Below, piece after piece: positions 1 to 11,857 of a stretch of 26,228 nt of DNA; the stretch's first letter is position 1, and the number at the start of each line of letters is the position of its first letter. The stretch comes from Lasiosphaeris hirsuta (Eukaryota > Ascomycota > Sordariomycetes > Sordariales > Lasiosphaeriaceae). The stretch lies in the NCBI GenBank assembly GCA_030549175.1, contig JAUKUA010000012.1, positions 1 through 26,228 of the forward strand. Reading direction: 5' to 3'. Made by a program: the position numbers and the translations under genes. Under the pieces are notes generated by a model that saw only the letters and a list, made by a program, of their open reading frames with translations, did not search any database and was not told the DNA's origin.

Positions 1-710
1 GCCTTGTTGCAGGTTTGGCAGATGTAGCGGTCTTGGGACTGGGGGAATGAGGATGCCGATGAAGGGGCAATGTAGTGGTGGTGTTGCCACGGGTTCGCTC
101 CCGAAGACGGGCAAGCTACCGATACTGGCATCGGGGAAAAGCCTGTGATGCCGGTTAGAAAGACACGTCGCTGAAGGAGAGGCGGCTTTATGGTAGTACA
201 ACCCTGCATCTGGGCTGTGGAGGAGGAGTCGGCTGCATGGGAGGATAGTACGCCATCGCGGGCTGGCTCATGTAGGTCGGGGCAGTAAACTGTTGTTGAT
301 ATGCCGAAGCCTGAACGTGGTGGACTCGGGGACGGTAGCCATGTGCCGGGCATTCCATATTGCGGCGTAGTCTCGAAATAGTAGTTCGAGGTGCTCGATA
401 GCTGGCTGACAGACTTTGTCGACGGCGAGTTGTACCCCTCAAATGAAGCGTCTGACGACATGGGCGGGCTTGGCGGCAGTGCTGCCCTCATCACGGCAGG
501 ATTTCCATAGTGTGATGAGTTTGGCCGGGTGTCTGGCTTTGATGATTGTGCTGGGCACGTCGTTAGCATCCAAAACGCTGGTGACTCCCCGGAAGGGCAT
601 GGCGTCGTACATTGTTGTGATTGAGGAGAAGTCTCCGAGGTGGGTGACCCTTGATCCGCCAACCCAAGCAAGTTCGAGATCGAGGGCAATGAGCACTTGG
701 TCTCGTCCAT
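1..710 (-). CDS. C2H2 zinc-finger transcription factor, N-terminal part (3' end beyond window)
   Basis: The frame is open from an ATG at 710 to the left edge (236 codons visible), so it has no stop inside the window. It is a probable nuclear DNA-binding regulator. The N-terminus has LPSISNLLGLADQGSP (residues 8-23), then Ser/Pro-rich sequence with LPPSPPMSSDASFEGY and SPSTKSVSQLSSTSNYYFE, and ends with NPWQHHHYIAPSS followed by DRYICQTCNKA. Cys231 and Cys234 are the first Cys pair of a C2H2 finger, so the fingers lie just outside. This layout, with a disordered N-terminal half and terminal fingers, fits fungal developmental C2H2 factors (FlbC/Azf1-like); the exact family is my inference. The stretch at about 172-304 is odd: the expected Pro/Gln/Tyr-rich peptide appears in the other frames (AYYPPMQPTPPPQP at 212-304). 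A plausible N-terminal extension ending KISTMAT lies in another frame just upstream (about 730-786). Small indels are therefore possible and the start is uncertain. Confidence 0.78.
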   Translation of the reverse strand, partial: MDETKCSLPSISNLLGLADQGSPTSETSPQSQQCTTPCPSGESPAFWMLTTCPAQSSKPDTRPNSSHYGNPAVMRAALPPSPPMSSDASFEGYNSPSTKSVSQLSSTSNYYFETTPQYGMPGTWLPSPSPPRSGFGISTTVYCPDLHEPARDGVLSSHAADSSSTAQMQGCTTIKPPLLQRRVFLTGITGFSPMPVSVACPSSGANPWQHHHYIAPSSASSFPQSQDRYICQTCNK

Positions 711-2531
711 CGGCGGCGAGGTGGTGGCACGTAGCCATAGTGGATATTTTGTTGCGGGCGTAGTGTGATATCATTGTGGCCGCCATCTTTGCTTCTTGCT
801 TCTCTGCTGGATTATTGTAATACCGTTTCGTCGATTAGTTGGTAAATCGCTGCGTTGTGGATTGCGTATTAGGATGGAGAAGAGTATTAGATGAGCGATG
901 GCAAGTGGTTTGATTATTATACCGAGGACCAGCTGGATAATGATGATGTTGTTCCTTGATTTTAGACACCGAGATTTCTGAGCTGTGCAATCCAGTGGGA
1001 GGTGGGGGGCGACTAGCTTATGTATGCAAAGAAGGAAGGTTGTTGACGTTCGGAGGGAGAGGGCAAGGGTGTCTTGTACCATCAAGATCTCCCGAAGTAC
1101 ATGGAGACTGTGTGGATGATCCAGTGTCAATCCACGAGTTGATCCCCGGACCAAGGCGGCCAGTAGGTTATCAGAACGCTGGGTCTCTTTTGGTGCTGTG
1201 CCAGGCCAGGGATCAGGGCCAAAGGCCAAGGGAGGGGGGTGTTGATCAGAGGTACCCCCTCGTCGATACCAAGTACATATAGCGCCTCCTATTATATGGG
1301 GCTCCGACTCCGGGTGCGTGGGGGCGCCCTGATTGATGCTGCTGGTGCTTCCCTGAGCCCATCTTCCAGTAAACACGGGGGTGGCATGGGTTGAGGCGCA
1401 AGTGCCAGCCGGGAGCACATACACACGCAACAGTACAGTACGTATCAGGTCCCCTGCTACGGGTCCCGAATGCGGTCAGTTATGATTGCCATTGATCTCC
1501 AGAGGCCAAACGTTTGAGATTCATGCCCTGTCGGTGGGCAGGTGCTGCTGTCGTTGCCAGACCGCCAGTGCCGGTGTTCTGGCCGCTGCCCTACGGATAC
1601 GCAGTCTCACAGTCTCGCGGTTGCACAGTGGAGGCAGACTTTCCTAGAGTACGAAGTACCTCTCCGTAGTGCACTACTGCTCGCGTCCCGAGACCAAGAC
1701 AACCAAGACAAGAGACGGAAAGCGGTGCACACGTTTCTGTGGCGCACCTCCACGCCCGCGCTAGCGCAAAAAAGGGCGAGCTATTTTTCTCTATGCCACG
1801 GGCCACTTGCCTCGAAGAGGATGTTCTGCCGTGTCGCCTAAGAGTTGGTCTGTGTGCGCTGTGTGCGCTGCCTGTCACTGACGCTTTGGGCGTGGGTGTT
1901 TGGGGACAGGGAAACCCTGAGCGCGGACAGGCACACTTGAGACGAGCAGCGACTCCGATTTTCTCCCATGCCTGATGGGTGAGCCCACCAGTGCCTTGGT
2001 CAATGCGGGACCTGGCAAGCCTGGTCTCCCCTTGACTTGTGCTGTGACCGGATTCTCGAGCTGATCTTATGCCGTTCATCGTGCCGTCTTGTCAACCTGC
2101 CATCTCGAAACAATGCTCTATTTTTTAAGGTTGAGATGCCTTGTGTTGTTGTTCCAGAACTTTTCTGATCTGTCGGGCCCATGGCGTAGATTGCCCCCTC
2201 CCTTCCGTCATACTGGAGATCATCGCCACGCCTCTGCTGAGATGCCGCCTTGTCGTGCCATAGCAATTGTTCCGGATGTGCTACAGGGAGAACAGGCAAG
2301 ACTTCATGCCTTGGTCAGTTTTTGGAATTAATTGCAAGGAGGGCTTCTACGGTGCGCACGTGAGGACGCCACCGCCGCTCTCCGCCTGCGGACTGGGCTT
2401 TCTGGTTGTATGGTTCTGTGGCCCCGTGAGCGCTGCAGGGCTGTTTAAGAGCTTGGGGCGTTTGGGGCAGGTTGGCAACCGTGATCGATGATGCCCTTCC
2501 TAGGCCTGGCAGATCTCTGCTCGGGCTGGTG

Positions 2532-2547
2532 GCCGCCGTGAGGCGGC
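2532..2547. other. GC-rich hairpin with GTGA loop
   Basis: GCCGCC and GGCGGC form a perfect 6-bp GC stem around GTGA, a GNRA-type tetraloop if transcribed from the plus strand. No gene context explains it, and a structure this short can arise by chance in GC-rich DNA. Confidence 0.4.
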
Positions 2548-3484
2548 GCGGCGAGGATGCACGAATCTAGACAATTAATTGGTGATCTCGTTTCGAGGAT
2601 GGCGTCCCCACGTCGATACCACCGTGTGGTCGGTTTGGTAGCAAGCAGGCTGGTTGTCAATTACGGCAGCTGTGGCCCTCATGACACGCATCGAGGCTTG
2701 CTCTCTTTCTGCGTGCGCCCACCATCTGATCGCACTTGATCGCATCCGCCGCTTGGTGGTGCTTTGCGGCAGCCAAGCCCAGGCCAAGTCCAGGCGGAGG
2801 GGAAACAGTATGGTCTCTTGGGCGAGCCACAAGTTGCACGCTTCAAGTTTGTTTCCTAAGAAACGGTGGGGATTCCCAAAACAAAGGCTAATCTCGAATG
2901 ATCGTCCGTACCTGGGGGAAAGTTTTGGCATCTCTTGTGGCTTGTCGTGCTTGTCCGGGGGAGCACTGAGATTGACATGGGGCTTCAGGGGTCCGTGATC
3001 GTCAACCGAAGCGAGTCCTTGTTGACCGGGTTGGGACGGAAGGACGAGCAGCCTGTCTGGCAACTGTGTCTAGCATGCGGCAGGGGCCACCAAAGGGGAT
3101 CTCTGAGATGATGCTTGTGCGACTCTGGACACCTGGGACGCTTGGAACGCTTTGGGCTCTTGAGAGCACAAGCCGGAATGGTAATGCTGCCCCAACATCG
3201 TGCCACAGGCGTGCCACACCGCGGTTCGCCGCACGGCGACCAGGACGACCTGTTGCAAGGCATGATGATGGGTTGGTGTTCCGAGAGGACTGCTGTCAGG
3301 TCTGGCGTTAAAACACTGAGCTGTCGCCGCAGTGTGTGCATGCTGCAATACACCAGACACCCAGCATGCCCAGACTTGGGACGATTCCACCCTGATAGGA
3401 GGCTCGCTGGCAGCTGCAAGCTCCGATCTGATCGGGCCACCCTGCGACCAGACGGCTCCTGTCATCCTAACTTAAGACTCAGGC

Positions 3485-3502
3485 TGCACTGCAGTGCACT
3501 GC
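3485..3502. repeat. Overlapping perfect palindromes (14 bp and 12 bp)
   Basis: TGCACTGCAGTGCA (3485-3498) is a perfect 14-bp palindrome. GCAGTGCACTGC (3491-3502) is a second, 12-bp palindrome overlapping it. The block alternates CACTG and CAGTG. It sits in the gene-free region; whether it is a protein-binding site is unknown. Confidence 0.6.
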
Positions 3503-4557
3503 CCGCCGACTACCCACTGCCCACACAACGCTATGGTAATCTGATGTTTCCTGGTGTTTTCGCCTTCTGGGCGTCTTCCAGTTCCGTGCTCGAGCGTCCG
3601 GCGCTGTGCTATCCGGGGATCCCAGTGATGTTGCTGATGGCAGCATGGTGGCACCAGGGTAGTATTACTGGTTTGAGTTCTGCGTCGATGTCGACACAAG
3701 CTCGCTGCGCTGGTTTTGGCGGTTTGACGGGCGCTGAGATTGTGGGTTTTGGCGCTCTCGCACTTTCATTCCGCACAACTCGAGCCGAAGCGCACTGGTA
3801 AGAACGCCACATTGCACCGTCGAGCTCTATCCCGCCTCACCTTCCTTCCCGGGCCATGAAAGGAACGTTGGCGCCGCACTCCTACCACCCACCTCGGTCC
3901 GGTCAGCTTAAGCTCAGGCCATGCCACTGGCACTGAGCAAGAGCCTTACACCTGCTACGGCGGTGCCCACGGGAGATTACCAGATAACGAAACTCGTTTT
4001 CATGATTATCAGATTGATGTCAAGTCCACACTGGCATAACGAGTAACTGCGATATTGGAGAAAAAGACAAAACAAGAATTCAATGTTTGGAGGCCAGGTC
4101 CACCTCGGCGTCAACTCGCTTTTCAATGTGTGCCGGAGAACAAGTGAGCTTCAAAAGCCGAAACCCGACATCCAGAGGGTCCCGGATGGAGCCGGGACCC
4201 ATACCGACGCGTCCGCTATGCCCGCTGATCTTCCATGGCCAAGTGCCGCGAATGACTCGCTCAAGGGCCCGCAAACGGCCGCTAAGGCAGACCTTGTGCT
4301 CCCTGTATCTGAGACTTTTAGGGCCACTCTTGCCGCTCGAAGCCCGCTAGAAAACAAGAAAAGTCGCCCGTTTACAATTTCGTGAACCTACGGAGTACCT
4401 CATGAAGGTACAGGCCAATATTTTCTGCGCAACATGCTAACTTTAGTGTACTTGGTTTCCGTTCATTCTTTTGTCTTCTTACAGGCAGACCTACTCAATG
4501 GCATTGAGTGCGACCAGTACCTACAATAACACACCACAAATTATTTTATATTTTCCC

Positions 4558-4585
4558 AAAAATAAAAAATAAAATAAAATAAAAT
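4558..4585. repeat. AAAAT-type microsatellite
   Basis: A-rich tract made of imperfect AAAAT units, ending with three adjacent AAAAT copies. It is a low-complexity simple repeat in non-coding DNA. Confidence 0.8.
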
Positions 4586-7572
4586 GACAAAAATGAAACC
4601 CCCGCTAGCCTTTCCAGCCACTCGAGACAGTCCATCAGTGACCTGGTCGTGCCCAGGTGACGAATGTGTGTGGCTTGACTCTCGTTCTCACGCCAATCAT
4701 CAAGCTGAACTACCCCATTTTTAATGAGATGATTGGGAAAGGGGAAACAGCTGCAGCTTCCTCCCTCCACAGCATTTTGGGCTTTAGAATCCGGACAGCA
4801 AAATGAAAATCGAAAATCGAAATGATATCACCGCCTCCAATATGCGGTCTTTCTGTTCGAGACTGTACATGTCTGGTGTACCCCACTTCGACGCCCATGT
4901 ACCCGTTCGTCGAGAAAGCCGCGTGCAAGCCACCCGCAACGAAAAGATGGGACACCCTCATCAACAACCGCCCCAGTCTTTGGACCTCGAGGGCGATCAT
5001 TGCTCACTGTCAATATGCCCAATAAACTAATCTGTGTTCCTACAGTGCACCATCGTGTACTGACACCCCGCGTCCGCCGCGCTCCTTGTGCGGTTTTATG
5101 GCTGAAGATACAGGTCTCGTGTGGTGAGAAGCGGTGTGTACTTCGGGCACTCTCTTGATTGCCCGCCTATATCAGTCTGCTATAACCGGGCAGGCTGCAC
5201 CTCCCTCTCCGCGTCTGCCTCTGGTCAGGCCCAGCGCGCCATCGTCACACCGCGATCCCCTGCAAGAAATACCGGTTTCCCTATATATTTTACTTCACCC
5301 TAGTGCCCTTCGCTTAGAGCTGAAGGCAGCGGCAGCGTTGCATTCCCGCTTGAGAATGGCTGAGGATCGTCGAGCGTTTTCGACTTTTCGTTCAAGCTGG
5401 GTCTCGGGAAATATGGCACCCTTACCCAGCTTCCTCTTTCGGCCATGAGACGTCCGCTCAAGTCGTCATGGCGGCACCAGCGCGGCACCTTGGGATCGTT
5501 ACAGCGTCCAACCGGCCCTCCATCCCCCAGGACGAAGGACTGGCAGTGAGAGGTTGTCAATTAATCTTCTATCTGCATTGGGGGTGGTAGCCAACCTGGA
5601 AAGCAGCGATAGGCGTTTCCAAGCCTGGACGAGTCTGCGTCAACGACTACTACTACCTCACCGCAACTTGACGTAACGGCAAGCAGTCTCGCTCGACTCC
5701 CGAGCCAACAAATCCCCCCCCTTCCGACGCTGAGTAAGAGAACTCTTACCTTAGATCTGACGACTGGTTTGGTCGTTGAGGCCAAGCACTGATCGCATTG
5801 ATGAAACCATCGCCCAAGAGTTACGGAAAACAACCGGCGGCCATGCCATGATGTTTGTCACCCCAGCCCAGCCATGCCATGTCATGCCACACCAAAACCT
5901 CCCCCGCCCGCTTTCTGTGCCCTCTGCTTCGAACGCCCCAATCCCGTCTCCTCTGCTGAACGGCCACATGACACATGGCAGGTTGCTAGAAGGTCCAATT
6001 GGTTACCCAAAGCCATGCCGAACCAGCTAATTCTGCGCGACGGGCACTTCCATCACAGATCGTCGGCCATTACGACGTGCCAAGGGTTCTAGGTCCGCTC
6101 GCTGCTCAGAGTCCACATGTCGCTCGAACTTCCATCGTTCGCCAGAAGAGTTCACCATGGAGGGTGGAGGAGGGTGTCAGCGATGGGGTTGATCCCGATG
6201 ATGGGTTGCGGCGCAGCATGCTATCATCCCAGCTGGCTGGCTGGCAGAGGATGCCAATGTAGGAATGCAACCTCATTTATATTAACTATACCACTGGAAT
6301 GCCCTCCTCCCAGGTGTCCTGCCAAAGCGGAATAGGGTTTGAGGGATCTGTCGATCAACACAGGGGATCTACCCGGCCCGGGAGATTTCCCTTGGTCCAC
6401 GCCGCGCGCTTCGTCGTGTTGAAGCTTCCACAGCTACCAAACACAAAGCTCCGCCGAGTCACTACCAGTAACCCTGTCGGGTCAGGCCTGCAACAACTAA
6501 AAATATGATGTGTACAAGTGAACGGAGTGTCTATTGTTATTCATACACCCTGCGTATGGTAAAATGGGCCACATCAACGTCGCTTCTTCTGAGCCCACCT
6601 CAGTTTTCGAACAGCTGTTTTGTCAAAGAAGAAAAGTAGATGGAACGGTTTTCAGAAGCCTTTAGGTGTTCATGACCCTATAGCTCGGCAGATGCAGGGG
6701 GGGCACTTGAAGCGAACGATTACCGCCAACCTCTTTCACCAGTCTTTGCCCCCACATTCTGGCACACGTCGTCATCAGTCCGCCGTGCTGCTCGTGTGAG
6801 TCCGGACCCTCTTTGTGTGCTCATCAAGGCAGAAGAAGCCCGTTCACTACCTCCAATTATGTTGGAATACAAAGCTATACATTCAAATGAAATGAGAACT
6901 TGAGCATGCCAAGTATCATAGCTTCCCCAGACCATGCACGTCTTGTCATATTGACCTTACCATCCCGACTTCTCACAGCGATCAACCTGGGGATCCCATG
7001 CTGTCCAGGCGCAGATGCTAGAGGGGCTCACGACCAAGTACACCTCGCCGCTGGACTTTGTCTCGTCTCGTTGCCTACCCAATTGCCTACATCGCGTCCT
7101 TCTCATATATTGCCCCCTCTGCATTCTGGCTTCAAGTATGATTCGGATTGCATGCGTGCTGGATTACTTATCTCAGGGCAAAAAGCAGCGGCTGATCGGC
7201 CACGGCTTTGGCATTCCTGAGCTTCCTACTCAAGCCCCCCCCCGATGCAGCCACTCACCATTATGGCATGAGGGGTGGCCTTCACAGATAGCGAGCAGAC
7301 TCCAAATTCCCGATGGCGTTCACCCTCTCGAAGGAAACGTGGGTTGGTCTTGCCTCTCACGTTTTGCCAGTCAGTTGACAAGACCAGTTGAACGGCCCAG
7401 TAGCGGTGGCTTGTTCGAGACCCGCGCGTCCAGACGACGAGAACCGTTAGGCCAGCGTCAAAGACGTTTGCGCTAGATAACGCCACTGCGACTTCAAAGA
7501 CGGCTTGCTACCCAAAACGGAAAAGCTCACTGGGTAAAATCTCGGGCGACCGAGCAACGAATTTGGCTTGAT

Positions 7573-7594
7573 AGCCTAGCCGCCTAGGCCTAGC
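7573..7594. repeat. CCTAG-rich palindrome cluster
   Basis: GCCTAG (7574-7579) can pair with CTAGGC (7584-7589) across a 4-base loop, and CTAGGCCTAG (7584-7593) is itself a 10-bp palindrome. Three GCCTAG-like units occur within 22 bases. Function unknown. Confidence 0.5.
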
Positions 7595-7647
7595 GTTATT
7601 CTTGCTTCTGGCCTAAACACTGACGGCATCTGTGGGCCTCCTCGAAC

Positions 7648-7671
7648 CTATTGCAACGGCTATTGCAACGT
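7648..7671. repeat. Tandem duplication, 12-bp unit x2
   Basis: CTATTGCAACGG is followed directly by CTATTGCAACGT, which is two 12-base units differing only at the last base. It is a short local duplication in non-coding DNA. Confidence 0.75.
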
Positions 7672-8407
7672 CGGGTGCTTCTCTTTGCCTTTCAATCCCG
7701 TGTTGACAAGCCCAGATGCAAATTACAATTCGTATATCTTGCCATGAGAATATGGCACCGTTGTGGGAAGAATGAGATACCAGCCGTTGACGCTACCGCG
7801 GGTGCCTGGATATGTAATGCTCGCGACCTCAGATACTTGATCGCGACATCCGTCTCGCGATAATGTCGTCCAGATCGCTAGCCCGACAAGTGATACAACG
7901 CCACGGCGGAATGGAGGACCACGCCCCACGGTGTCTTGGTATGCTCGCGCGACAAATCTTGACCGGCCTCGGTGTGGTCTTGGTCCCCTTCCTGCGTTAA
8001 CACTGTGTTGGGACCCCTCACATGTGCACCGCGGGCTGGAAAGGCCGTCAGCACTTTCCCTTTTCAACACTCGATAAGGCTAGCGGGTAACCTTCGAATC
8101 CTCCCGGTAGATGGCCTGGGATCTGGTTGGGCGATGTTTGTGAACTTGGAACCGTCTGCTTGGCTCCCGTTCGTCATCGGCCCTTCATCGAACTGGGTTT
8201 AAGGCGGGGACTCTGCAACCATTGCTGGGGCTGGCTCGCGGACCATAATAGGATGCAAGGCCGTTAGCGCGTTTTCTGAGGGGATAGTGCCGACCTTGTC
8301 ACGCCTTGGCTTATATTACAAGTCTATTATATATTGTGGCTGGAGTCGAACTGTCGATATTACCACCCTGCGATCTCTTTCATTGAGATTGGACTTTTTG
8401 TCACAAC

Positions 8408-8427
8408 CTGGTAACCCCTGGTAACCC
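8408..8427. repeat. Tandem duplication, 10-bp unit x2
   Basis: CTGGTAACCC occurs twice head to tail. Each copy contains the palindrome GGTAACC. It is a short duplication in the gene-free region with no assigned role. Confidence 0.7.
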
Positions 8428-10308
8428 GATTCAGTTTAGGACTCAGGACGTACCGGAATCTTGGATCTCTCTTCTTTGCTATGGGATCGGCTCTCGCAGT
8501 GTTTGTGGCAGTTCGAAACCGAGTACGCGGACGCCGTATCAACCTGATGACAGGGCTACCACATCACCCTCACAAGGCGGATTCTGGACAGGGTCTGGAC
8601 CCCGGAAACATGCGTTTTTAAGCCCGTCTTTTGGTTGTCACAAGCCACCCAGACTTTCGGCTCCAAATATTACTTGTGATGACATTCAACGCAACCCTGT
8701 CATCAAATAAGTCTCGAGAATGCGAGGCATGCTCCCAGAATTTTGCCCTCTACGTCGACACCCCCGTTGTCATTCTCGTGTCGAACTGTGGTTTCTCTTC
8801 AGCCTTCATCGCGAGCTCGAGGCTTACAAAGTGCCAAGTAACATGTTATACATCCCCCTGTCCGACAAAACCTTCCCAAACTGAGCCGCCGCGGTGGAAG
8901 GAAGCCAGAAACCATGGGTCTATATTTTGATAGTTGTCCCTCGCCCTAGGGACGCCCATCTCGATTCAGTGCCGAGTGGTGTGAGGCTGCAACATGTTTC
9001 CAGTAACAAAACGACTGGTTGGGTTTCGATTTTACCGCAACCTCCATACACACTTCTAGGAGCTGTCTCGACAACATCCTTGCATCAGACGGCAGTCGTA
9101 CAGACAGCCAACCCACAAATGCATCGATACCGAAAAGTCCGTGCAACACACCATGCCGTATCACATCAGAGGTGGAATCGCTTATGAAGCCACGCAGAGA
9201 CTCGATAGATCGTGCTGCAAATCCCGCATCCACAAGCCAGTGACAAGTTGCTCCTCTTTCGGAGTCACCCACGGGCTTGACGGATGTCACTTGCGTCTCG
9301 ATTTCCAGCTAGCAACGCCAACATGCCTTCTGACCACTGCAAACCCTGCGATCGAGCACATCGGCCTGGCACTTAGGCAAGGCCCGCAGATCCATCTCAC
9401 TGGCCGCAGCAGCGTGCCAGACCAGACAGCGCCCCTCTCCATGGCGGTCATCTGGGAGTTGAAGAGCAGTTCGCTGGGTCACGGATGTATTTGGCTGTGT
9501 CTGTACAGCTGCAGTGTCTTCTGTTCAGTAGAAGCTCTTTGGGAGCACAAATAAAGCCAGGTCCTGGATAATACTACTACGAACTCGCAGTGCTTATTCC
9601 AGTCCCACGGCTCGCCCGTCAGAATTCCAAAAAGAGCAAGAAAGGGCTTCCCAATCCTCCGGGGAAAAAGATGGTGGTGGGGTGGGTGGGAGCCGGCTTA
9701 AATCCAACTTGCGTCCGAAGCCCCAATCCTCGAACCTACCACCCGAAGCGATTAATACATCATCAGGTTACAGCCAAGAGCTGCTGCCGGTGGCCATGAC
9801 CATCGCCGTGCTTTGGAAGGCGGCAGAGAGTCAATAGTTGTGACACGAGCTCCAGCAGCGCCGCAATGAACGGAATAGGTACGACGATCTCTTCGCGCCA
9901 GGATTAGTTTTCCTGGATATCTCCTTTGTTGCTGTCAATACCCATCGGCTGCCGACCAGCCTGGCCGAAGCAGCAGTTGCATTTGACGCTGCGTGACCTT
10001 CCGAAGCGGGTGGTTGTCAGCCAGCCGGCCAGCTTTCAACCAGTCAGCCAGAAGGCGGAGTGGATTGGGTCGACCGCAATGTCGTATCGTTGCTTCTCTG
10101 CTTTCCTCCCACTTCCTTTTTTTGCCACATACTCGTCCCACTTCCGCAGTCCTCGATGGGGCAAACCCGGTTCGGGTAGAAAATCTGCCCCCCAGAAAAA
10201 GCAAAGACGATGCTTTTGAGGGGCGACAAACAACCCTGGTAGTAGTGTAGAAGAGCAAAACTGTGTTCCATCAGGCACCAGGACCACAGAAGGAGACGAA
10301 TATTGTCT

Positions 10309-10337
10309 GGGGAATGGGGGAAAGGGGGGGGGGGGGG
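10309..10337 (+). repeat. G-tract (G14) with nearby G-runs, potential G-quadruplex
   Basis: Runs of four and five G separated by AAT are followed, after AAA, by fourteen consecutive G (10324-10337). The plus strand therefore has enough closely spaced G-runs for a G-quadruplex. Long homopolymers are also frequent places for sequencing length errors. Confidence 0.65.
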
Positions 10338-11845
10338 CTTGTTTCCCCTCGCCAAGTCCTTTGACTGCAGTGCTCCCCGTCATTGTGTTGCTGCTGCTGA
10401 CGACGACTGAGGAGGAGCAGGAATCGCTGCCCGACCTCTCGTATGCACAGCCAAACGTGCCGTTCCAGACCCGTCGCTCGCGGAATGGGTACATTGAGGG
10501 TAACGGCGACCACCAAATGCCAGCAACGAGCTTAAAATCTTGCCAGGTCTAGGGTTGAAATGCGTGCGAGTTTCGTCTTACTAGCGCCAACGGAAACCGT
10601 CGTCGTGGCGGGTGTCGCTTGCCGTTGCGCTTGCTGTCGCTTCCGTCGACCGTTTAATCAGCCTCCAATGCATGCTTTTTCCCATTTCGAGACAAGAGCT
10701 GTCGGCAGCAGTCCCGAGTCCACCCCCTGCTGGTTGACCTGTCTCTTCCTTCACCATCACTTCCTCCGGTTGCTTCTTTTGCGTCACTTAATCCCTCAGC
10801 GGATTTCTTTTTCTTCTTGTCTTCACTTCCTCGACCCTGCTTGCTGGCGTCAATCCCGAACTGCGTTGGCGCGAGAACAGTCGCGTTGTCTGTTGGCGGA
10901 CAATTCGACCCCTGGAGCTTCAACCCCATGTTATATTGGCGGTGGCTGGGGAAACCCGACTCGACTGACCCCCTCCCAACAAGTAGGCCAGTGATTGTGG
11001 CTTACTAGGTTCTTACGACTGAGAAAAAGCCGTTGCCTGCAAAAAAGAAAGCAGTGATCGTTCGATTGTTTGAACCCGTGGGGAACCCAGTCGTAGTCCA
11101 ACGGACTTGTCGGGCTTTGATTGAAAGGACCAACGCAACTTGGGGCGCCAGGGTGAGCCACATCGTGCCCGGCGCAAGATGCAAGCGCCTCTTTTCCTTG
11201 TCATATCTTTTTTCCCCCTCTCCTACCAAGCGGGATTGAGAGGCTGGCAATGATGATTGATGCCTTTTGACGCTGGCATGGCATCCTTTCGTTGTCTCGC
11301 AGCATAGATCAATAAAACGGACTGTATGCGTCGGGTAGGTATCTACATACATACATCCGTGTCTCGATGCTTCAGAGATACCCAACACCTCACAGTTCGC
11401 GGCTGGCTGGCTCGCCGAGAGGTGTGCCCTGACAAGAAGAAGGCGCCACATCCTCGAGCACAGCACAGATGCAGCCTCCCTAGACCCTGCTCTGAGGCAA
11501 GAAACCAGTCCTTGATCTAGAGATGCATCTCAGGTATCCTGTTCACTGGGCATATATGCATTTCATCCTGATTTTTTATCCGTACGATGAATTCAACACG
11601 ACAAAATGCTCCAGGCATAAAAATAAAAAAAGATCGGCGCGGCCTCTCTGGGTCCAAAAACAATTTGGTTGCGCCCGCCCCCTACGGACGGACACGGCGC
11701 GCGGAAGCATCCTGGCCGGGCCCCGGTCAATGGATGTCAATGTGGCCAGGGCAGCGGCCGGCCCAGTTGTCCGCGTGCACGCGCCTGCACACGCACACTG
11801 CGTTCGACTAGCTACGGTCAAAGGACAAGCAGCTCCGCGGTTTGG

Positions 11846-11857
11846 CCCCCCCCCCCC
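11846..11857 (+). repeat. C12 homopolymer tract
   Basis: About twelve consecutive C, followed by further C-runs (TTCCTCCCCC). The minus strand is G-rich. It is a simple repeat in non-coding DNA, and its exact length should be treated with caution. Confidence 0.65.

Noticed and set aside
771..1430. 219-codon open frame on the minus strand
   Set aside because: No domain or repeat pattern and no sensible splice partners. It overlaps a 108-codon frame on the plus strand, so it is probably chance.
3115..3801. 228-codon open frame on the plus strand
   Set aside because: No recognisable domain, composition unlike a normal protein, and long frames overlap it on the other strand. It looks like a chance frame in GC-balanced DNA.
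7405..7425. GTTCGAGAC, a match to a tRNA B-box
   Set aside because: The flanking bases cannot form the T-stem and no cloverleaf can be drawn around it.
8330..8413. tRNA-like signal on the minus strand (GTTCGACTCC box and a 5-bp stem with 7-base loop)
   Set aside because: The T-arm does not pair, no D-arm or A-box is present, and base 33 is not T. I do not call a tRNA.
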